Part shown: piece by piece, positions 51,323-60,464 of the stretch
Numbering within the stretch: the stretch's first letter is position 1
Layout of the letters: each line of letters opens with the position of its first letter
Assembly: GCF_014268755.2 (NCBI RefSeq)
Contig: NZ_CP077093.1
Location: 2,530,001-2,594,000 of the forward strand
Direction: 5' to 3'
Length of the DNA stretch: 64,000 bases
Source: Pseudomonas vanderleydeniana
GTDB taxonomy: Bacteria; Pseudomonadota; Gammaproteobacteria; Pseudomonadales; Pseudomonadaceae
Notes under the pieces: generated by a model
What the model was told of the DNA's origin: nothing
Databases searched by the model: none
What the model saw: the letters and a program-made list of their open reading frames with translations, nothing else
Program-made: the position numbers and the translations under genes

Positions 51323-52705
51323 CTAGCGGTTCGCCTCGAGGCTTGAAGCGCTGAACTGCCGTGTCGTGGCACTCGGTGCCGAGGTTTCGCTCAGCCGCTT
51401 GCCCTTGGTTTCCGGGGCGAGCAGGTAGGACACGACCCAGCCGAACAGGCTGATACCCGCCGCGATCAGTACGGTGGTGGTGATGCCGTATTGGGTCATG
51501 CAGAACGGCAGAAAGAAGGTCCCGCCCGCCGCGCCGATCCGCGAGGTGGCAGTGGCGAAGCCGACGCCGACGCCACGAATCTCGGTAGGAAAAACCTCGC
51601 CCGGGTAAACACCGGTGAGCGTGGTGGAAATGGCGTTCGCCAGGGAGAAGGTCAGGAAGCAGATCACCGTGACCATCGGCGAGGCCTCATAGAAGAAGGC
51701 CACCACCAGCAACGAAAGGGTTGCGACACCGTAGGGCGGAATCGCCAGTTTGCGCCGGCCGACTTTCTCGATCAGCGCGGCTGCGATCAGTGTGCCGAGC
51801 ACAGCGATGGCGTTGATGCCCAGGCCTGCGGTCAGGCCGTCTTCCAGGCCGAGGTGTTCGAGGACCGCCGGCACGAAGGTGCCGATGGCGAAGTAGGGCG
51901 TGACGTTACAGATCCAGAACACCGAGACGAATACGGTCGCCTTGATGTACTCCGGTGAGAACAGCTGCAGGAAGCCACGCGAGTTGCTGGCCTTGGGCGT
52001 GGCTTCGAGATCGCCGCGCTCCTCCGGGTCCATGTACTCGTCGGCCAGTGCCAGTGCTTCCTTGCGGCGACCCTTGCTCATTAACCAGCGTGGCGACTCC
52101 GGCGTACCGAGCCGGGCCAGCAGGACGATCACGGTCGGAATGGTGCTCAGGCCGAGGATCACGTTCCAGTTGGCCGTGTGCGAAATGGTCAGCACATAGC
52201 CCGAGGCGTAGGACAGCAGGTAGCCGACGTACCAGCCCACTTCCTGGATGCACAGCAGTTTGCCGCGCAGGCGCGCCGGGGCGAACTCCGCCAGCAGGGG
52301 CCAGCCGATCGAGTAGTCGGCACCGATCGCGACTCCCATCAGCACCCGCACCGCGAACAGTTGCCAGCCTTCCGTGACGAAAAACTGCGCAACCGAGCCG
52401 ACCAGGAAGATCGCCAGGTCCAGGGTGAACATCGGCTTGCGGCCGATCTTGTCCGCCAGGTAGCCGCCCAGGGGGCCGCCAATGAAGATCCCGATCAGCG
52501 CCGAGGCACCGATCAGGCCTTGCCAGGCCAGGGACAGCTGCAGGTCGTGGGTGATGGCGGGCATCACGATGCCGATGGCGCCCAGGATGAAACCGTCGAT
52601 CAGCATCCCACCCGAGATCAGGGCGGTGAGCTTGATGATGAATTTGCGTTGTTTGTCCGACATCGCCCGGGCGGGCGGAATTTGGGCAGAGGTGTGCTGG
52701 GACAC
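51323..52705 (-). CDS. MFS transporter (sugar-porter / aromatic acid type)
   Basis: This 460-residue transporter shows the sugar-porter motifs: GGYLADKIGRKPMF after helix 2, RVLMGVAIGADYSIGWPLLAEFAPARLRG around helices 4 to 5 (as several parts), PESPRWLMSKGRRKEA and EVFPTEIRG. A GTG start at 52705 with GAGGAG eight bases upstream is preferred over ATG 52663. It probably imports the substrate of the DddP/SDR operon. It is divergent from the flavin monooxygenase operon. Confidence 0.88.
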   Translation of the reverse strand: MSQHTSAQIPPARAMSDKQRKFIIKLTALISGGMLIDGFILGAIGIVMPAITHDLQLSLAWQGLIGASALIGIFIGGPLGGYLADKIGRKPMFTLDLAIFLVGSVAQFFVTEGWQLFAVRVLMGVAIGADYSIGWPLLAEFAPARLRGKLLCIQEVGWYVGYLLSYASGYVLTISHTANWNVILGLSTIPTVIVLLARLGTPESPRWLMSKGRRKEALALADEYMDPEERGDLEATPKASNSRGFLQLFSPEYIKATVFVSVFWICNVTPYFAIGTFVPAVLEHLGLEDGLTAGLGINAIAVLGTLIAAALIEKVGRRKLAIPPYGVATLSLLVVAFFYEASPMVTVICFLTFSLANAISTTLTGVYPGEVFPTEIRGVGVGFATATSRIGAAGGTFFLPFCMTQYGITTTVLIAAGISLFGWVVSYLLAPETKGKRLSETSAPSATTRQFSASSLEANR

Positions 52706-52851
52706 AGGTACATCTCCTCTTTGTTCTTATCGTTGGATGTTTTGGGGGCACGCAGGCCTGTCGCCCTGGAGGGTCATCGTCCCTGAGGACGCTCCAGTGT
52801 GCGCAGGCGTTTTTATCTTTGGCATACCAGTTTCGGATAGTCAATAAAAAT

Positions 52852-52864
52852 GAACGTGGCGTTC
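52852..52864. promoter_or_regulatory. Palindromic GAACG-CGTTC site in the divergent promoter
   Basis: GAACG, TGG, CGTTC form a perfect inverted repeat; arms extend to AATGAACG / CGTTCGTT with one mismatch. It lies between the divergent MFS and monooxygenase genes. IclR-type repressors bind this kind of short palindrome, and an IclR gene closes the operon. Confidence 0.5.
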
Positions 52865-52932
52865 GTTTTGTGGACGCTTGCTTGACGGCCTGATTTTGCA
52901 CTTGTAGAGTTTGTTCGCAAATCAAACGTAAC

Positions 52933-52947
52933 GTTCAATATGTGAAC
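52933..52947. promoter_or_regulatory. Second GTTCA-TGAAC palindrome before the monooxygenase gene
   Basis: GTTCA and TGAAC form perfect arms around ATATG, just upstream of the monooxygenase ribosome binding site. The GAAC/GTTC core is shared with the site at 52852-52864, suggesting two operators for one regulator, probably the IclR protein at 57968-58783. Confidence 0.5.
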
Positions 52948-52964
52948 AAGAATAAAAGGTGCTG

Positions 52965-54344
52965 ATGATGTCCAGGCAAATGAAACTCTTCGCATTCGAC
53001 TTCAGTGGTCCGGCCCACCTGTCCTCTGGACTGTGGCGTCACCCGGAGGATTGCAGCAGCGAATACCAGTCCCTGCAGTTCTGGGTGGAGTACGCCAGGC
53101 TGCTGGAGAACGCTTGCTTCGACGGGATTTTCTTTGCCGATAACGTTGGCTACCACGATGTCTACCAGGGCTCGGTGGATGCCGCCCTGCGCGATGCCGC
53201 ACAGATTCCGGCCAACGATCCGGCCTACCTGATTCCAGCCATGGCGGCAGCGACCCGTCACCTGGGCTTTGGTGTCACCTCGACCACCGCCTACGACCAT
53301 CCGTATTCGCTGGCACGCAAGTTCGCCACGCTCGATCACCTGACCGCTGGCCGCATCGGCTGGAACGTCGTGACCTCGTACGCCGACAGCGCCGCGCGCA
53401 ACCTTGGCTCCGGCGTGCAGAACGCCCACGATGACCGCTACGGCATCGCCGAAGAGTTCATCGAGGTAGCGCTCAAGCTGTGGGAAGGCTCGTGGGAAGA
53501 GAACGCCGTGGTTCGCGACCGTGAAAACTGCACCTACGTCGACCCCAGGCGAGTGCATGAAATCAAACACGAAGGCAAGCACTTCAAGGTGCCCGGGATC
53601 TTCCTGTGCGAGCCCTCGCCGCAGCGCACCCCGGTGATCTTCCAGGCCGGCGGCTCCAGTCGTGGCGTGGCCCTGGCGGCCGCCACCGCCGAAGCGGTGT
53701 TCATGAACGCGACCTCCAAGGCCGGCCTGAAGAACCAGGTGGACCGCCTGCGCGCCCAGGCCGCCGAAGCCGGGCGTGACCCGTCGCATATCGCCGTACT
53801 GCAGATGATCACCGTGGTCACCGGACGCACCGACGAAGAAGCCGAGCAACGCTTCGAGGAATACCGTCGCCTGGTCGACTACGAAGGGGCGATGGCCCGC
53901 TACAGCGGTTGGGCCGGTCTCGACATGTCGACCTTCGACCCTGATGTCCCGCTGCGCCACGTCAAGACCAACGCCGGCCAGACCATGGTCGACCTGTTCT
54001 CCAAGATGGACCCGACCAAGGAATGGACGCCTCGCGATATCGCCGAATACATCGGTATCGGTGGCACCGCACCGGTCATCGTCGGTGGGCCGAAGAAGGT
54101 CGCCGATGAGCTGGTCGCCTGGGTCGAGGAAACCGGCATCGACGGTTTCAACCTCGGTCATGCGGTCAAGTTCCAGGACATCAAGGACTTCGCCGACCTG
54201 GTGGTCCCGGAGCTGCAGCGCCGTGGCGTGATGCGCAGGGGCTACGAAGGTTCGACCCTGCGCGAAAGCCTGTTCGGTGCTGGCCAGTCGCGCCTGGCCG
54301 ACGACCATCCGGGTGCTGCGATCGCCCGGCGCCTCTCCCAATAA
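52965..54344 (+). CDS. NtaA/DmoA/SnaA-type FMN-dependent monooxygenase
   Basis: This 459-residue flavin enzyme of the luciferase-like (LLM) superfamily has KLFAFDFSGPAHLSSGLWRH, WVEYARLLENACFDGIFFAD, TSTTAYDHPYSLARKFATLD and GWNVVTSYADSAARNLG, all typical of the two-component NtaA/SnaA/DmoA group. AAAAGG precedes ATG 52965 or 52968. Reduced FMN would come from the flavin reductase encoded 24 bases downstream. Substrates in this family include nitrilotriacetate, EDTA, long alkanes and dimethyl sulfide. Operon context (hydratase, semialdehyde dehydrogenase) points to ring or chain cleavage, substrate unknown. Confidence 0.88.
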   Translation: MMSRQMKLFAFDFSGPAHLSSGLWRHPEDCSSEYQSLQFWVEYARLLENACFDGIFFADNVGYHDVYQGSVDAALRDAAQIPANDPAYLIPAMAAATRHLGFGVTSTTAYDHPYSLARKFATLDHLTAGRIGWNVVTSYADSAARNLGSGVQNAHDDRYGIAEEFIEVALKLWEGSWEENAVVRDRENCTYVDPRRVHEIKHEGKHFKVPGIFLCEPSPQRTPVIFQAGGSSRGVALAAATAEAVFMNATSKAGLKNQVDRLRAQAAEAGRDPSHIAVLQMITVVTGRTDEEAEQRFEEYRRLVDYEGAMARYSGWAGLDMSTFDPDVPLRHVKTNAGQTMVDLFSKMDPTKEWTPRDIAEYIGIGGTAPVIVGGPKKVADELVAWVEETGIDGFNLGHAVKFQDIKDFADLVVPELQRRGVMRRGYEGSTLRESLFGAGQSRLADDHPGAAIARRLSQ

Positions 54345-54368
54345 CGTTTCAAGCCTGAGAACAAGAAA

Positions 54369-55331
54369 ATGACTAGCGTGCAATCCATTCCGAGCCCGAT
54401 GCTGAGCCCTGCCGAACAGCGCAAGGTGTACGGGCTGTTGCCCACCAGCGTGGTCGCCATCAGTGGCGTCACCGCAGAAAGCACCCCGACCGGTTTCATC
54501 GTCGGCACCTTCCAGTCGCTGTCCCTGGAGCCGGCCCTGGTGACCTTCAGCATCGCCAAGACCTCGAGCACCTGGCCGATCCTGCGTTCCCAGGGGCGCT
54601 TCACCGCCAACGTGCTGTCCAACCGGCAACTGGACGTGTGCAAGGCGCTGGGCCGCAAGGGCGAGGAGAAATTCAAGGGCCTGGACTTTGACCAGACCGC
54701 CTTCGGCACGCCGCACCTGCGCAACGCCGTGGCCTGGATCGACTGCACCGTGCTCTCCGAAGTGGTCGCGGGCGATCACTTCATGATCGTTGGCTCGGTC
54801 AACGCGATGAAGGTCGGCAGTGGCGACGCGCTGATCTTCAGCGGTGGCCGGTTCGGTGACTGCAACCTGTGGGACCCGACTGAGCAACAGGCCTCGGCCA
54901 CTTGCGAGCCGAGCCTGCTCAACCGCATCAGCGACGCCTGGAGCCGGGCCTGGGGCGAGGGTGACACCGGTGCCTTCGAAGCCCTGGTCGCTCCCGACTA
55001 CGTGCGCCACTCCAAGCAGGGCGAGATGGTGCGCCTGCCGGAAATGCTGCTGCAGATCCAGGAGTCCCATGCCGCGTTCAGCGACTTCAAGGTCGAGATT
55101 CTCCACGCGACCGAGGAAGAGGGCCTGATTTCGCTGCACTGGCGCACCATCGCCAAGCACACCGGGGTGTTCATGGATGTGCCGCCGACCCAGCGCAACG
55201 TCACCGTGCACGGCGCCTCGTTCATTCGCCACAGGAACGGCCGGATCACCGAGGAGTGGGTGGTCTGGGATCCGCGCGAGCTGCTTTCGTCCATGCATAT
55301 CTGGCACCTGGGCAATCACAAGGTCGCCTGA
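54369..55331 (+). CDS. Flavin reductase fused to a SnoaL-like domain
   Basis: At 320 residues, residues ~15-165 form a flavin-reductase-like split barrel (VVAISGVTAESTPTGFIVGT, ANVLSNRQLDVCKALG, and HFMIVGSVNAMKVGSGDALI) that would give FMNH2 to the upstream monooxygenase. Residues ~185-310 look like a SnoaL/NTF2-type cone fold (WSRAWGEGDTGAFEALVAPD, RNVTVHGASFIRHRNGRITE). The latter could be a cyclase, isomerase or hydratase-like domain. Fusion of the two in one polypeptide is unusual. It follows the monooxygenase by 24 bases. Confidence 0.82.
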   Translation: MTSVQSIPSPMLSPAEQRKVYGLLPTSVVAISGVTAESTPTGFIVGTFQSLSLEPALVTFSIAKTSSTWPILRSQGRFTANVLSNRQLDVCKALGRKGEEKFKGLDFDQTAFGTPHLRNAVAWIDCTVLSEVVAGDHFMIVGSVNAMKVGSGDALIFSGGRFGDCNLWDPTEQQASATCEPSLLNRISDAWSRAWGEGDTGAFEALVAPDYVRHSKQGEMVRLPEMLLQIQESHAAFSDFKVEILHATEEEGLISLHWRTIAKHTGVFMDVPPTQRNVTVHGASFIRHRNGRITEEWVVWDPRELLSSMHIWHLGNHKVA

Positions 55332-55420
55332 CCGCTCAACAACGTGTTCTGAAATTCAGCACCACCAAGGCAGGCCCGGCGTCGGGCAGGGCCTGTGAAA
55401 CGGGAATGGGAGTTTTCAAG

Positions 55421-56206
55421 ATGTCGATTGATGTAAACGCACTCGCCAGCAAACTGATGCACGCACGCAAGACGCGTGAGCCCCTGGAATCGCTGGTGCC
55501 GGTGGGAACGCCAACCAGTATCGAGGACGCCATGCGTGTCCAGCAGGAAGTCATGCGCCGCCGCGTGGCACAGGGCGAGCGGATCGTCGGGTTCAAGCTC
55601 GGCAATATCGCCAAGGCGATGCAGAGCAAGTTCGGGGTGGATCAGCCGGACTTCGGCTACCTGTACGACTCGCATTTGCGCTACGAGAACCATCGCCTGA
55701 CCAGCGACCAGTTCCTGGCCCCCTATGTCGAACTGGAGCCGGCGTTCGTGCTCAAGCAAGACTTGGGCGGTGCCCATGTGACGGTCGCGGACGTCATTTC
55801 GGCGACCGACTACGTGCTGCCTTCGCTGGAGATCATCGACTCCAGCATCAAGGACTGGAAGATCGGCATCTTCGAAACCCTGGCGGACGGTGCCTCGGTC
55901 GGTGGGGTGATCCTGTCGTCCCAGCCACGCAAGCTGACCGACCTGAACCTGTCGGACCTGGCCGGTGAGATCCGCATCAACGGCGAAGTGGTTGCCAGCG
56001 GCAACACCTCGGCGGTGTTCGGCAACCCGGTGTCGGCCATCGCCTGGCTGTGCCGCCGCGTCGCCGCTTTCGGCGTGTCGTTCAAGAAGGGCGATGTGAT
56101 CCTGCCGGGCAGTTGCCTGGCTGCGGTCGAACTGGTTCCGGGCAGCCAGGTGGTGGGCAGCTTCGCCGGTTGGGAAGTGGGCTTCGAATACGTGAAGGCC
56201 GACTGA
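55421..56206 (+). CDS. 2-keto-4-pentenoate hydratase-family protein
   Basis: This 261-residue protein is of the MhpD/DmpE/FAH-like fold: VGFKLGNIAKAMQSKFGVDQ early, EPAFVLKQDLG, ATDYVLPSLEIIDSSIKDWK with the conserved Glu and Asp metal ligands, FGNPVSAIAWLCRRVAAFG. Members hydrate 2-hydroxy-dienoates from ring cleavage or decarboxylate related acids. GGGAG eight bases upstream selects ATG 55421 over 55406. It acts between the monooxygenase and the semialdehyde dehydrogenase in this operon. Confidence 0.85.
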   Translation: MSIDVNALASKLMHARKTREPLESLVPVGTPTSIEDAMRVQQEVMRRRVAQGERIVGFKLGNIAKAMQSKFGVDQPDFGYLYDSHLRYENHRLTSDQFLAPYVELEPAFVLKQDLGGAHVTVADVISATDYVLPSLEIIDSSIKDWKIGIFETLADGASVGGVILSSQPRKLTDLNLSDLAGEIRINGEVVASGNTSAVFGNPVSAIAWLCRRVAAFGVSFKKGDVILPGSCLAAVELVPGSQVVGSFAGWEVGFEYVKAD

Positions 56207-56245
56207 TCCCGATCAAGGGCTTGCTAGACAACGATGGAGATGACG

Positions 56246-57820
56246 ATGTCGGTTAAAGGCTTCAACCTGATTGGCCAGGCCGAGGTGGCAGGCAGCAATC
56301 CGGCGCTGTGGGGCATTGCCGCCGCGACCGGCGAGCGCCTGGAGCCGGGCTTCGGCGGCGCCACGCTGGATGACCTGGATCGGGCCTGCGCCCTGGCTCG
56401 CGAGGCATTCAATCCTTATCGCGAGACATCGCTGGAAACCCGCGCCAGGTTCCTCGAGCGGATCGCCGAGAATATCCTCGAACTGGGTGACACACTGGTC
56501 GAACGCTGCATGGCCGAGACCGGCCTGCCCCGGGCGCGTGTCGAAGGCGAGCGTGGCCGGACAATGGGACAGCTGCGGCTGTTTGCCAGTGTCGTGCGCG
56601 AGGGCAGTTTCCAGGATGCACGCATTGACCGGGCCATGCCCGAGCGCACGCCGCTGCCACGAGCGGACCTGCGCCTGCGCAATATCCCGCTGGGACCGGT
56701 CGCGGTATTCGGTGCGTCCAACTTCCCCCTGGCGTTCTCCGTGGCCGGTGGTGATAGCGCTTCGGCCCTGGCGGCCGGCTGCCCGGTGGTGGTGAAGGCG
56801 CACTCGGCGCACCCGGGAACTTCCGAGCTGGTAGGGCAGGCGGTTCAGCGGGCGGTACGCGAGTGCGAACTGCCGGAGGGGGTGTTTTCGCTGCTGTTCG
56901 ATTCCGGTCGCGAGATTGCCCAGGCGCTGGTGGCCGATCCGCGGATCAAGGCGGTCGGCTTCACCGGTTCGCGCGTCGGTGGCGTGGCCCTGATGAACAT
57001 CGCCGCGGCGCGCCCCGAGCCGATTCCGGTCTATGCCGAAATGAGCTCGATCAACCCGGTGGTGCTGCTGCCAGGTGCGCTGCAGGAGCGTGGCGCGCAG
57101 ATCGGCCAGGCCTTCGTCAGTTCGCTGGCCCTGGGCGCGGGGCAATTCTGCACCAATCCCGGACTGGTGATCGCGGTCGACGGCGAGGGCCTGCAGAACT
57201 TCATCCGCAGTGCCAGCGAGGCGCTGGGCAAGGTGGCTGCGCAGACCATGCTGACCCCGGGCATCTATCGCAGCTATTGTCATGGTGTCCATTCGCTCGA
57301 GTCCAACGCGCGGGTGCAGCCATTGGCCAAGGGCCTCGCCGGTGGCATCAACCAGGGCCAGGCGGCGCTGTTCATGGTCGCGGCCGAGGATTTCCTCGAC
57401 GACTATCGGCTGCGTGAGGAAGTCTTCGGTTCCAGTTCGCTGGTGGTGCGCTGTGCGAACATCGTTCAGGTTCGCCAGGTCATCGATGTGCTCGAAGGCC
57501 AGTTGACTGCTGCGCTGCATCTGTCGCCAAGTGATCATCGGGCCGCACGTGCACTGATCGCCGACCTGGAGCTGAAAGTCGGGCGAATCCTGATCAACGG
57601 TTTCGGTACCGGTGTCGAGGTGGCGCATGCGATGGTGCACGGCGGGCCATTCCCGGCGACCTCCGACAGCCGTACCACCTCGGTCGGCAGCTTGGCGATC
57701 GAGCGTTTCCTGCGGCCGGTGTCCTACCAGGACCTGCCGCAGGCGTTGCTGCCGCCAGCGTTGCAGGACTCGAACCCGGAAGGTATTGCGCGGCGGGTCG
57801 AGGGGCAGATGGTTCTCTGA
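56246..57820 (+). CDS. Aldehyde dehydrogenase, alpha-ketoglutarate-semialdehyde type
   Basis: The 524-residue protein belongs to the KGSADH branch of aldehyde dehydrogenases: [59 protein letters not shown] with the general base, and [12 protein letters not shown] with the nucleophilic Cys. These oxidise 2,5-dioxopentanoate to 2-oxoglutarate, so the pathway may end in the citric acid cycle. GGAG seven bases upstream selects ATG 56246. It is the last gene of the operon. Confidence 0.85.
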   Translation: MSVKGFNLIGQAEVAGSNPALWGIAAATGERLEPGFGGATLDDLDRACALAREAFNPYRETSLETRARFLERIAENILELGDTLVERCMAETGLPRARVEGERGRTMGQLRLFASVVREGSFQDARIDRAMPERTPLPRADLRLRNIPLGPVAVFGASNFPLAFSVAGGDSASALAAGCPVVVKAHSAHPGTSELVGQAVQRAVRECELPEGVFSLLFDSGREIAQALVADPRIKAVGFTGSRVGGVALMNIAAARPEPIPVYAEMSSINPVVLLPGALQERGAQIGQAFVSSLALGAGQFCTNPGLVIAVDGEGLQNFIRSASEALGKVAAQTMLTPGIYRSYCHGVHSLESNARVQPLAKGLAGGINQGQAALFMVAAEDFLDDYRLREEVFGSSSLVVRCANIVQVRQVIDVLEGQLTAALHLSPSDHRAARALIADLELKVGRILINGFGTGVEVAHAMVHGGPFPATSDSRTTSVGSLAIERFLRPVSYQDLPQALLPPALQDSNPEGIARRVEGQMVL

Positions 57821-57899
57821 GAACTTCGCGGACGAACGCGGCTGGCTCAAAAGGCCTGCCGTGATGATTGATAGCGCTTCATGGCCGCCGCACCCAGGC

Positions 57900-57924
57900 G
57901 TGTTTTCGTGATCCGCGAAAACAC
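57900..57924. terminator. Hairpin downstream of the semialdehyde dehydrogenase
   Basis: GTGTTTTCG and CGAAAACAC form a perfect 9-base-pair stem with a 7-base loop between convergent genes. The AT-rich arms serve both directions. It probably helps end the rightward operon. Confidence 0.6.
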
Positions 57925-57941
57925 GGCCTGTGCTTCGCAAC

Positions 57942-57959
57942 GGGAGCCTCGCGGCTCCC
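57942..57959. terminator. Second hairpin between the dehydrogenase and IclR genes
   Basis: GGGAGCC, TCGC, GGCTCCC is a perfect 7-base-pair stem-loop of the common Pseudomonas terminator form, 8 bases before the IclR stop codon. Bidirectional use is likely. Confidence 0.6.
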
Positions 57960-57967
57960 CTTGCACC

Positions 57968-58783
57968 TCAATTGGCTGCCTGGCCTTCCTGGAGAATCCC
58001 GGCGATGATCCGCGCGGTGGCGCTCAACGGATCGACGATGCTCGCGATCGTACGGGCGCGCATGCGTTGCGAGGGGCCGGTGATGGCCAGGACACCGATC
58101 AGCCGTTGCGATGTGTCGCGGACCGCGACAGCCAGGGCGAACAGGCCCTCTTCCAGTTCGTCATCGACGATCGAGTAGCCCTTCTCACGAATTTCGGTCA
58201 GCGAAGCAATGAACGCCTCACGGCTGGTGATCGTCTGGCTGGCCAGCGATTCGAGCTTGGCCGGCAACAGCTTCCTGACCTTGTCGTCAGACAGTTCGGC
58301 CATGACCAGTTTACCCGTGGCACTGGCATGCACCGGGAACTCGGTACCCACGTAGCCCTTGGACAGCGTCAGCAGGCGCGAACCGTGTGCCTCGGCGATC
58401 AGGTCGAAGTCCGCCTCGCCGTTGACCACCGCATAGCCGATCATCTCGTTGAGCTCGTCGGCGATGCCCTTGAGCAGCGGTTGCAGCCTGCTGATCAGGC
58501 CCTTGTACGGATCGGCGAGCCGACCGAGGCGGGCGATCTTCCAGCCCAGCCGGTACTTGTTGTCGACGCGTTCGACAAACCCTGTCTGCTCCAGGCTGAG
58601 CAGCAGGCGAAAGGCGGTCGGCCGTGGCAGTCGCACATGCTGGGCCAGTTCGGTGACCGTGATGCCCTCCAGATGTCGGCCCAGTTCGGTCAGCAGCATG
58701 GTCGCCTTGATGACGGACTTGTTGTTGAAGTCCGAGGTGCTTTGCGCTGTCTCTTCGTGGTGGTCATCGCTGTTTCTGGACAC
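57968..58783 (-). CDS. IclR-family transcriptional regulator
   Basis: This 271-residue protein has an N-terminal winged helix-turn-helix (LLTELGRHLEGITVTELAQH, LPRPTAFRLLLSLEQTGFVE) and an IclR effector domain (HGSRLLTLSKGYVGTEFPVH, ASATGKLVMAELSD, RDTSQRLIGVLAITGPSQRM). It is convergent with the monooxygenase operon and probably represses it through the palindromes at 52852 and 52933. Its ligand would be a pathway intermediate. Confidence 0.92.
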   Translation of the reverse strand: MSRNSDDHHEETAQSTSDFNNKSVIKATMLLTELGRHLEGITVTELAQHVRLPRPTAFRLLLSLEQTGFVERVDNKYRLGWKIARLGRLADPYKGLISRLQPLLKGIADELNEMIGYAVVNGEADFDLIAEAHGSRLLTLSKGYVGTEFPVHASATGKLVMAELSDDKVRKLLPAKLESLASQTITSREAFIASLTEIREKGYSIVDDELEEGLFALAVAVRDTSQRLIGVLAITGPSQRMRARTIASIVDPLSATARIIAGILQEGQAAN

Positions 58784-58914
58784 GCTGGCTGATCCTTTGT
58801 CTGGGAGGGCCCGATACCTGAGGTTGGGAAGCGTGCCAGTCTACCTGTTTTTCTCTGTTGGGAGTCCAGAGGTGGGCGGTGTAAGGTAGCGCAAAAACCA
58901 CTGCCGAGGCCCCC

Positions 58915-60450
58915 ATGTCCGATCAACCCGTGCCTGGAAACGTGACCGATGGTGACCGTTTTCGTCTGTTGGTCGATGCCTTGACCGATCATGCGATCTA
59001 CATGCTCGACCCGCAGGGACGGGTCAGCAGTTGGAACCGGGGGGCGCAGCACATCAAGGGCTACTCGGCGCAGGAAGTGCTCGGTCGAAATTTCTCGATG
59101 TTCTATACCGACGAGGACCGGGCCAACGGTGAGCCACAGCGGGCATTGTCGGTGGCTGCGACCGAGGGGCGTTTCGAGAAGCAGGCCTGGCGCCTACGCA
59201 AGGACGGCACGCGGTTCATGGCCCACGTGATACTGGACCCGATCCGTGCCGCCAATGGCGACATCCTCGGCTTTGCCAAGATCACCCGCGATATCACCGA
59301 ATCGGTCCTGGCGCAGAAGGAACTGGACCTGGCGCGCGAAGCGTTGTTCCAGTCACAGAAGTTGCAAGCCATCGGCCAGCTCAGCGGCGGTATCGCCCAC
59401 GATTTCAACAACCTGCTGACCGTGATCCGCGGCAACCTCGAATTGCTGAGCAAGCGCGTCGATGGCGACCCGCGACTTTCCCGGCTGGTGGACAACGCCC
59501 TGCAGGGCACCGAGCGCGGAGTGTCCCTGACCCAGCGCATGCTGGCGTTCGCCCGGCGCCAGGAACTCAGGACCGAGGCGGTGCACTTGCCGCAGCTGGT
59601 GGACAATCTGCTCGGCCTGCTGCGCAGTTCGGCAGGCCCCCAGGTGACGGTCCTGGCGCAACTGGGCGAGACGTTGCCGGCAGTGCATGTCGATATCAAC
59701 CAGTTGGAACTGGCCTTGCTCAACCTGGTGAGCAACGCCCGTGATGCGATGCCGGCGGGCGGCAGCATTCGTATCGTCGGCGCGGTTCACGGCCGGGTCG
59801 ACCGGTTGCCGCACGATGAATACGTGTGCCTGTCGATCATCGACGATGGCGAGGGCATGGACGAGCATGTCCTGGCCTATGCCGCCGATCCGTTCTTCAC
59901 CACCAAGGGCGTGGGCAAGGGCACCGGCCTGGGGCTGTCGATGGTGCATGGCCTGGCCGAGCAACTGGGAGGCCGCCTGGTCCTGAAAAGTCGCAAGGGC
60001 CAGGGCACCACCGCCGAGCTCTGGCTGCCGGTGGACAAGGATGCCGATCCGGGAGTGCTCCCGCTCACCGAGGGCCGGCAGCAGCCCTCGTTCAAGCCGC
60101 TGACGGTGCTGCTGGTCGATGATGACAGCCTGGTGCTCAACAGTACCGTGTTGCTGCTCGAGGACCTGGGGCACCGGGTGGTCTGCGCGACCTCCGGCGC
60201 CCAGGCGCTGCTCTGCCTGGAGCAACAGCCGGGGATCGAACTGATGATCACCGACATGATCATGCCGGAGATGGATGGCGCTCAGTTGGCTGAAGTCGTG
60301 CGCAAGTTGCACCCCGACCTGCCGATCATCCTGGCCACAGGCTATTCCGGGCATCTGGAGGGCCTGGCCGTGCAGTTGCCGAGGCTTTTCAAACCCTACA
60401 GCCAGGGGCAGTTGGCGGAGATCCTGGCACAGGTGCTGCCTGAGCCGTAA
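58915..60450 (+). CDS. PAS hybrid histidine kinase with C-terminal receiver domain
   Basis: This 511-residue soluble kinase has a PAS domain (residues ~15-130: MLDPQGRVSSWNRGAQHIKG, FSMFYTDEDRANGE), a HisKA-type dimerisation helix with GGIAHDFNNLL (His162), a HATPase (LVSNARDAM, DDGEGMD, GKGTGLGLSM) and a receiver domain with DDD (402-404), phosphoacceptor Asp447 in MITDMIMPEMDG and Lys in RLFKPYS. No membrane segments, so a cytosolic signal, perhaps flavin or heme in the PAS domain, is likely. The phosphorelay partner is not adjacent. Confidence 0.92.
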   Translation: MSDQPVPGNVTDGDRFRLLVDALTDHAIYMLDPQGRVSSWNRGAQHIKGYSAQEVLGRNFSMFYTDEDRANGEPQRALSVAATEGRFEKQAWRLRKDGTRFMAHVILDPIRAANGDILGFAKITRDITESVLAQKELDLAREALFQSQKLQAIGQLSGGIAHDFNNLLTVIRGNLELLSKRVDGDPRLSRLVDNALQGTERGVSLTQRMLAFARRQELRTEAVHLPQLVDNLLGLLRSSAGPQVTVLAQLGETLPAVHVDINQLELALLNLVSNARDAMPAGGSIRIVGAVHGRVDRLPHDEYVCLSIIDDGEGMDEHVLAYAADPFFTTKGVGKGTGLGLSMVHGLAEQLGGRLVLKSRKGQGTTAELWLPVDKDADPGVLPLTEGRQQPSFKPLTVLLVDDDSLVLNSTVLLLEDLGHRVVCATSGAQALLCLEQQPGIELMITDMIMPEMDGAQLAEVVRKLHPDLPIILATGYSGHLEGLAVQLPRLFKPYSQGQLAEILAQVLPEP

Positions 60451-60464
60451 CGGCGTGGGCCAGG

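Noticed and set aside
51107..51346. 79-codon frame between the SDR and MFS genes
   Set aside because: It overlaps both neighbours' ends, has no family resemblance and a poor start; treated as intergenic.
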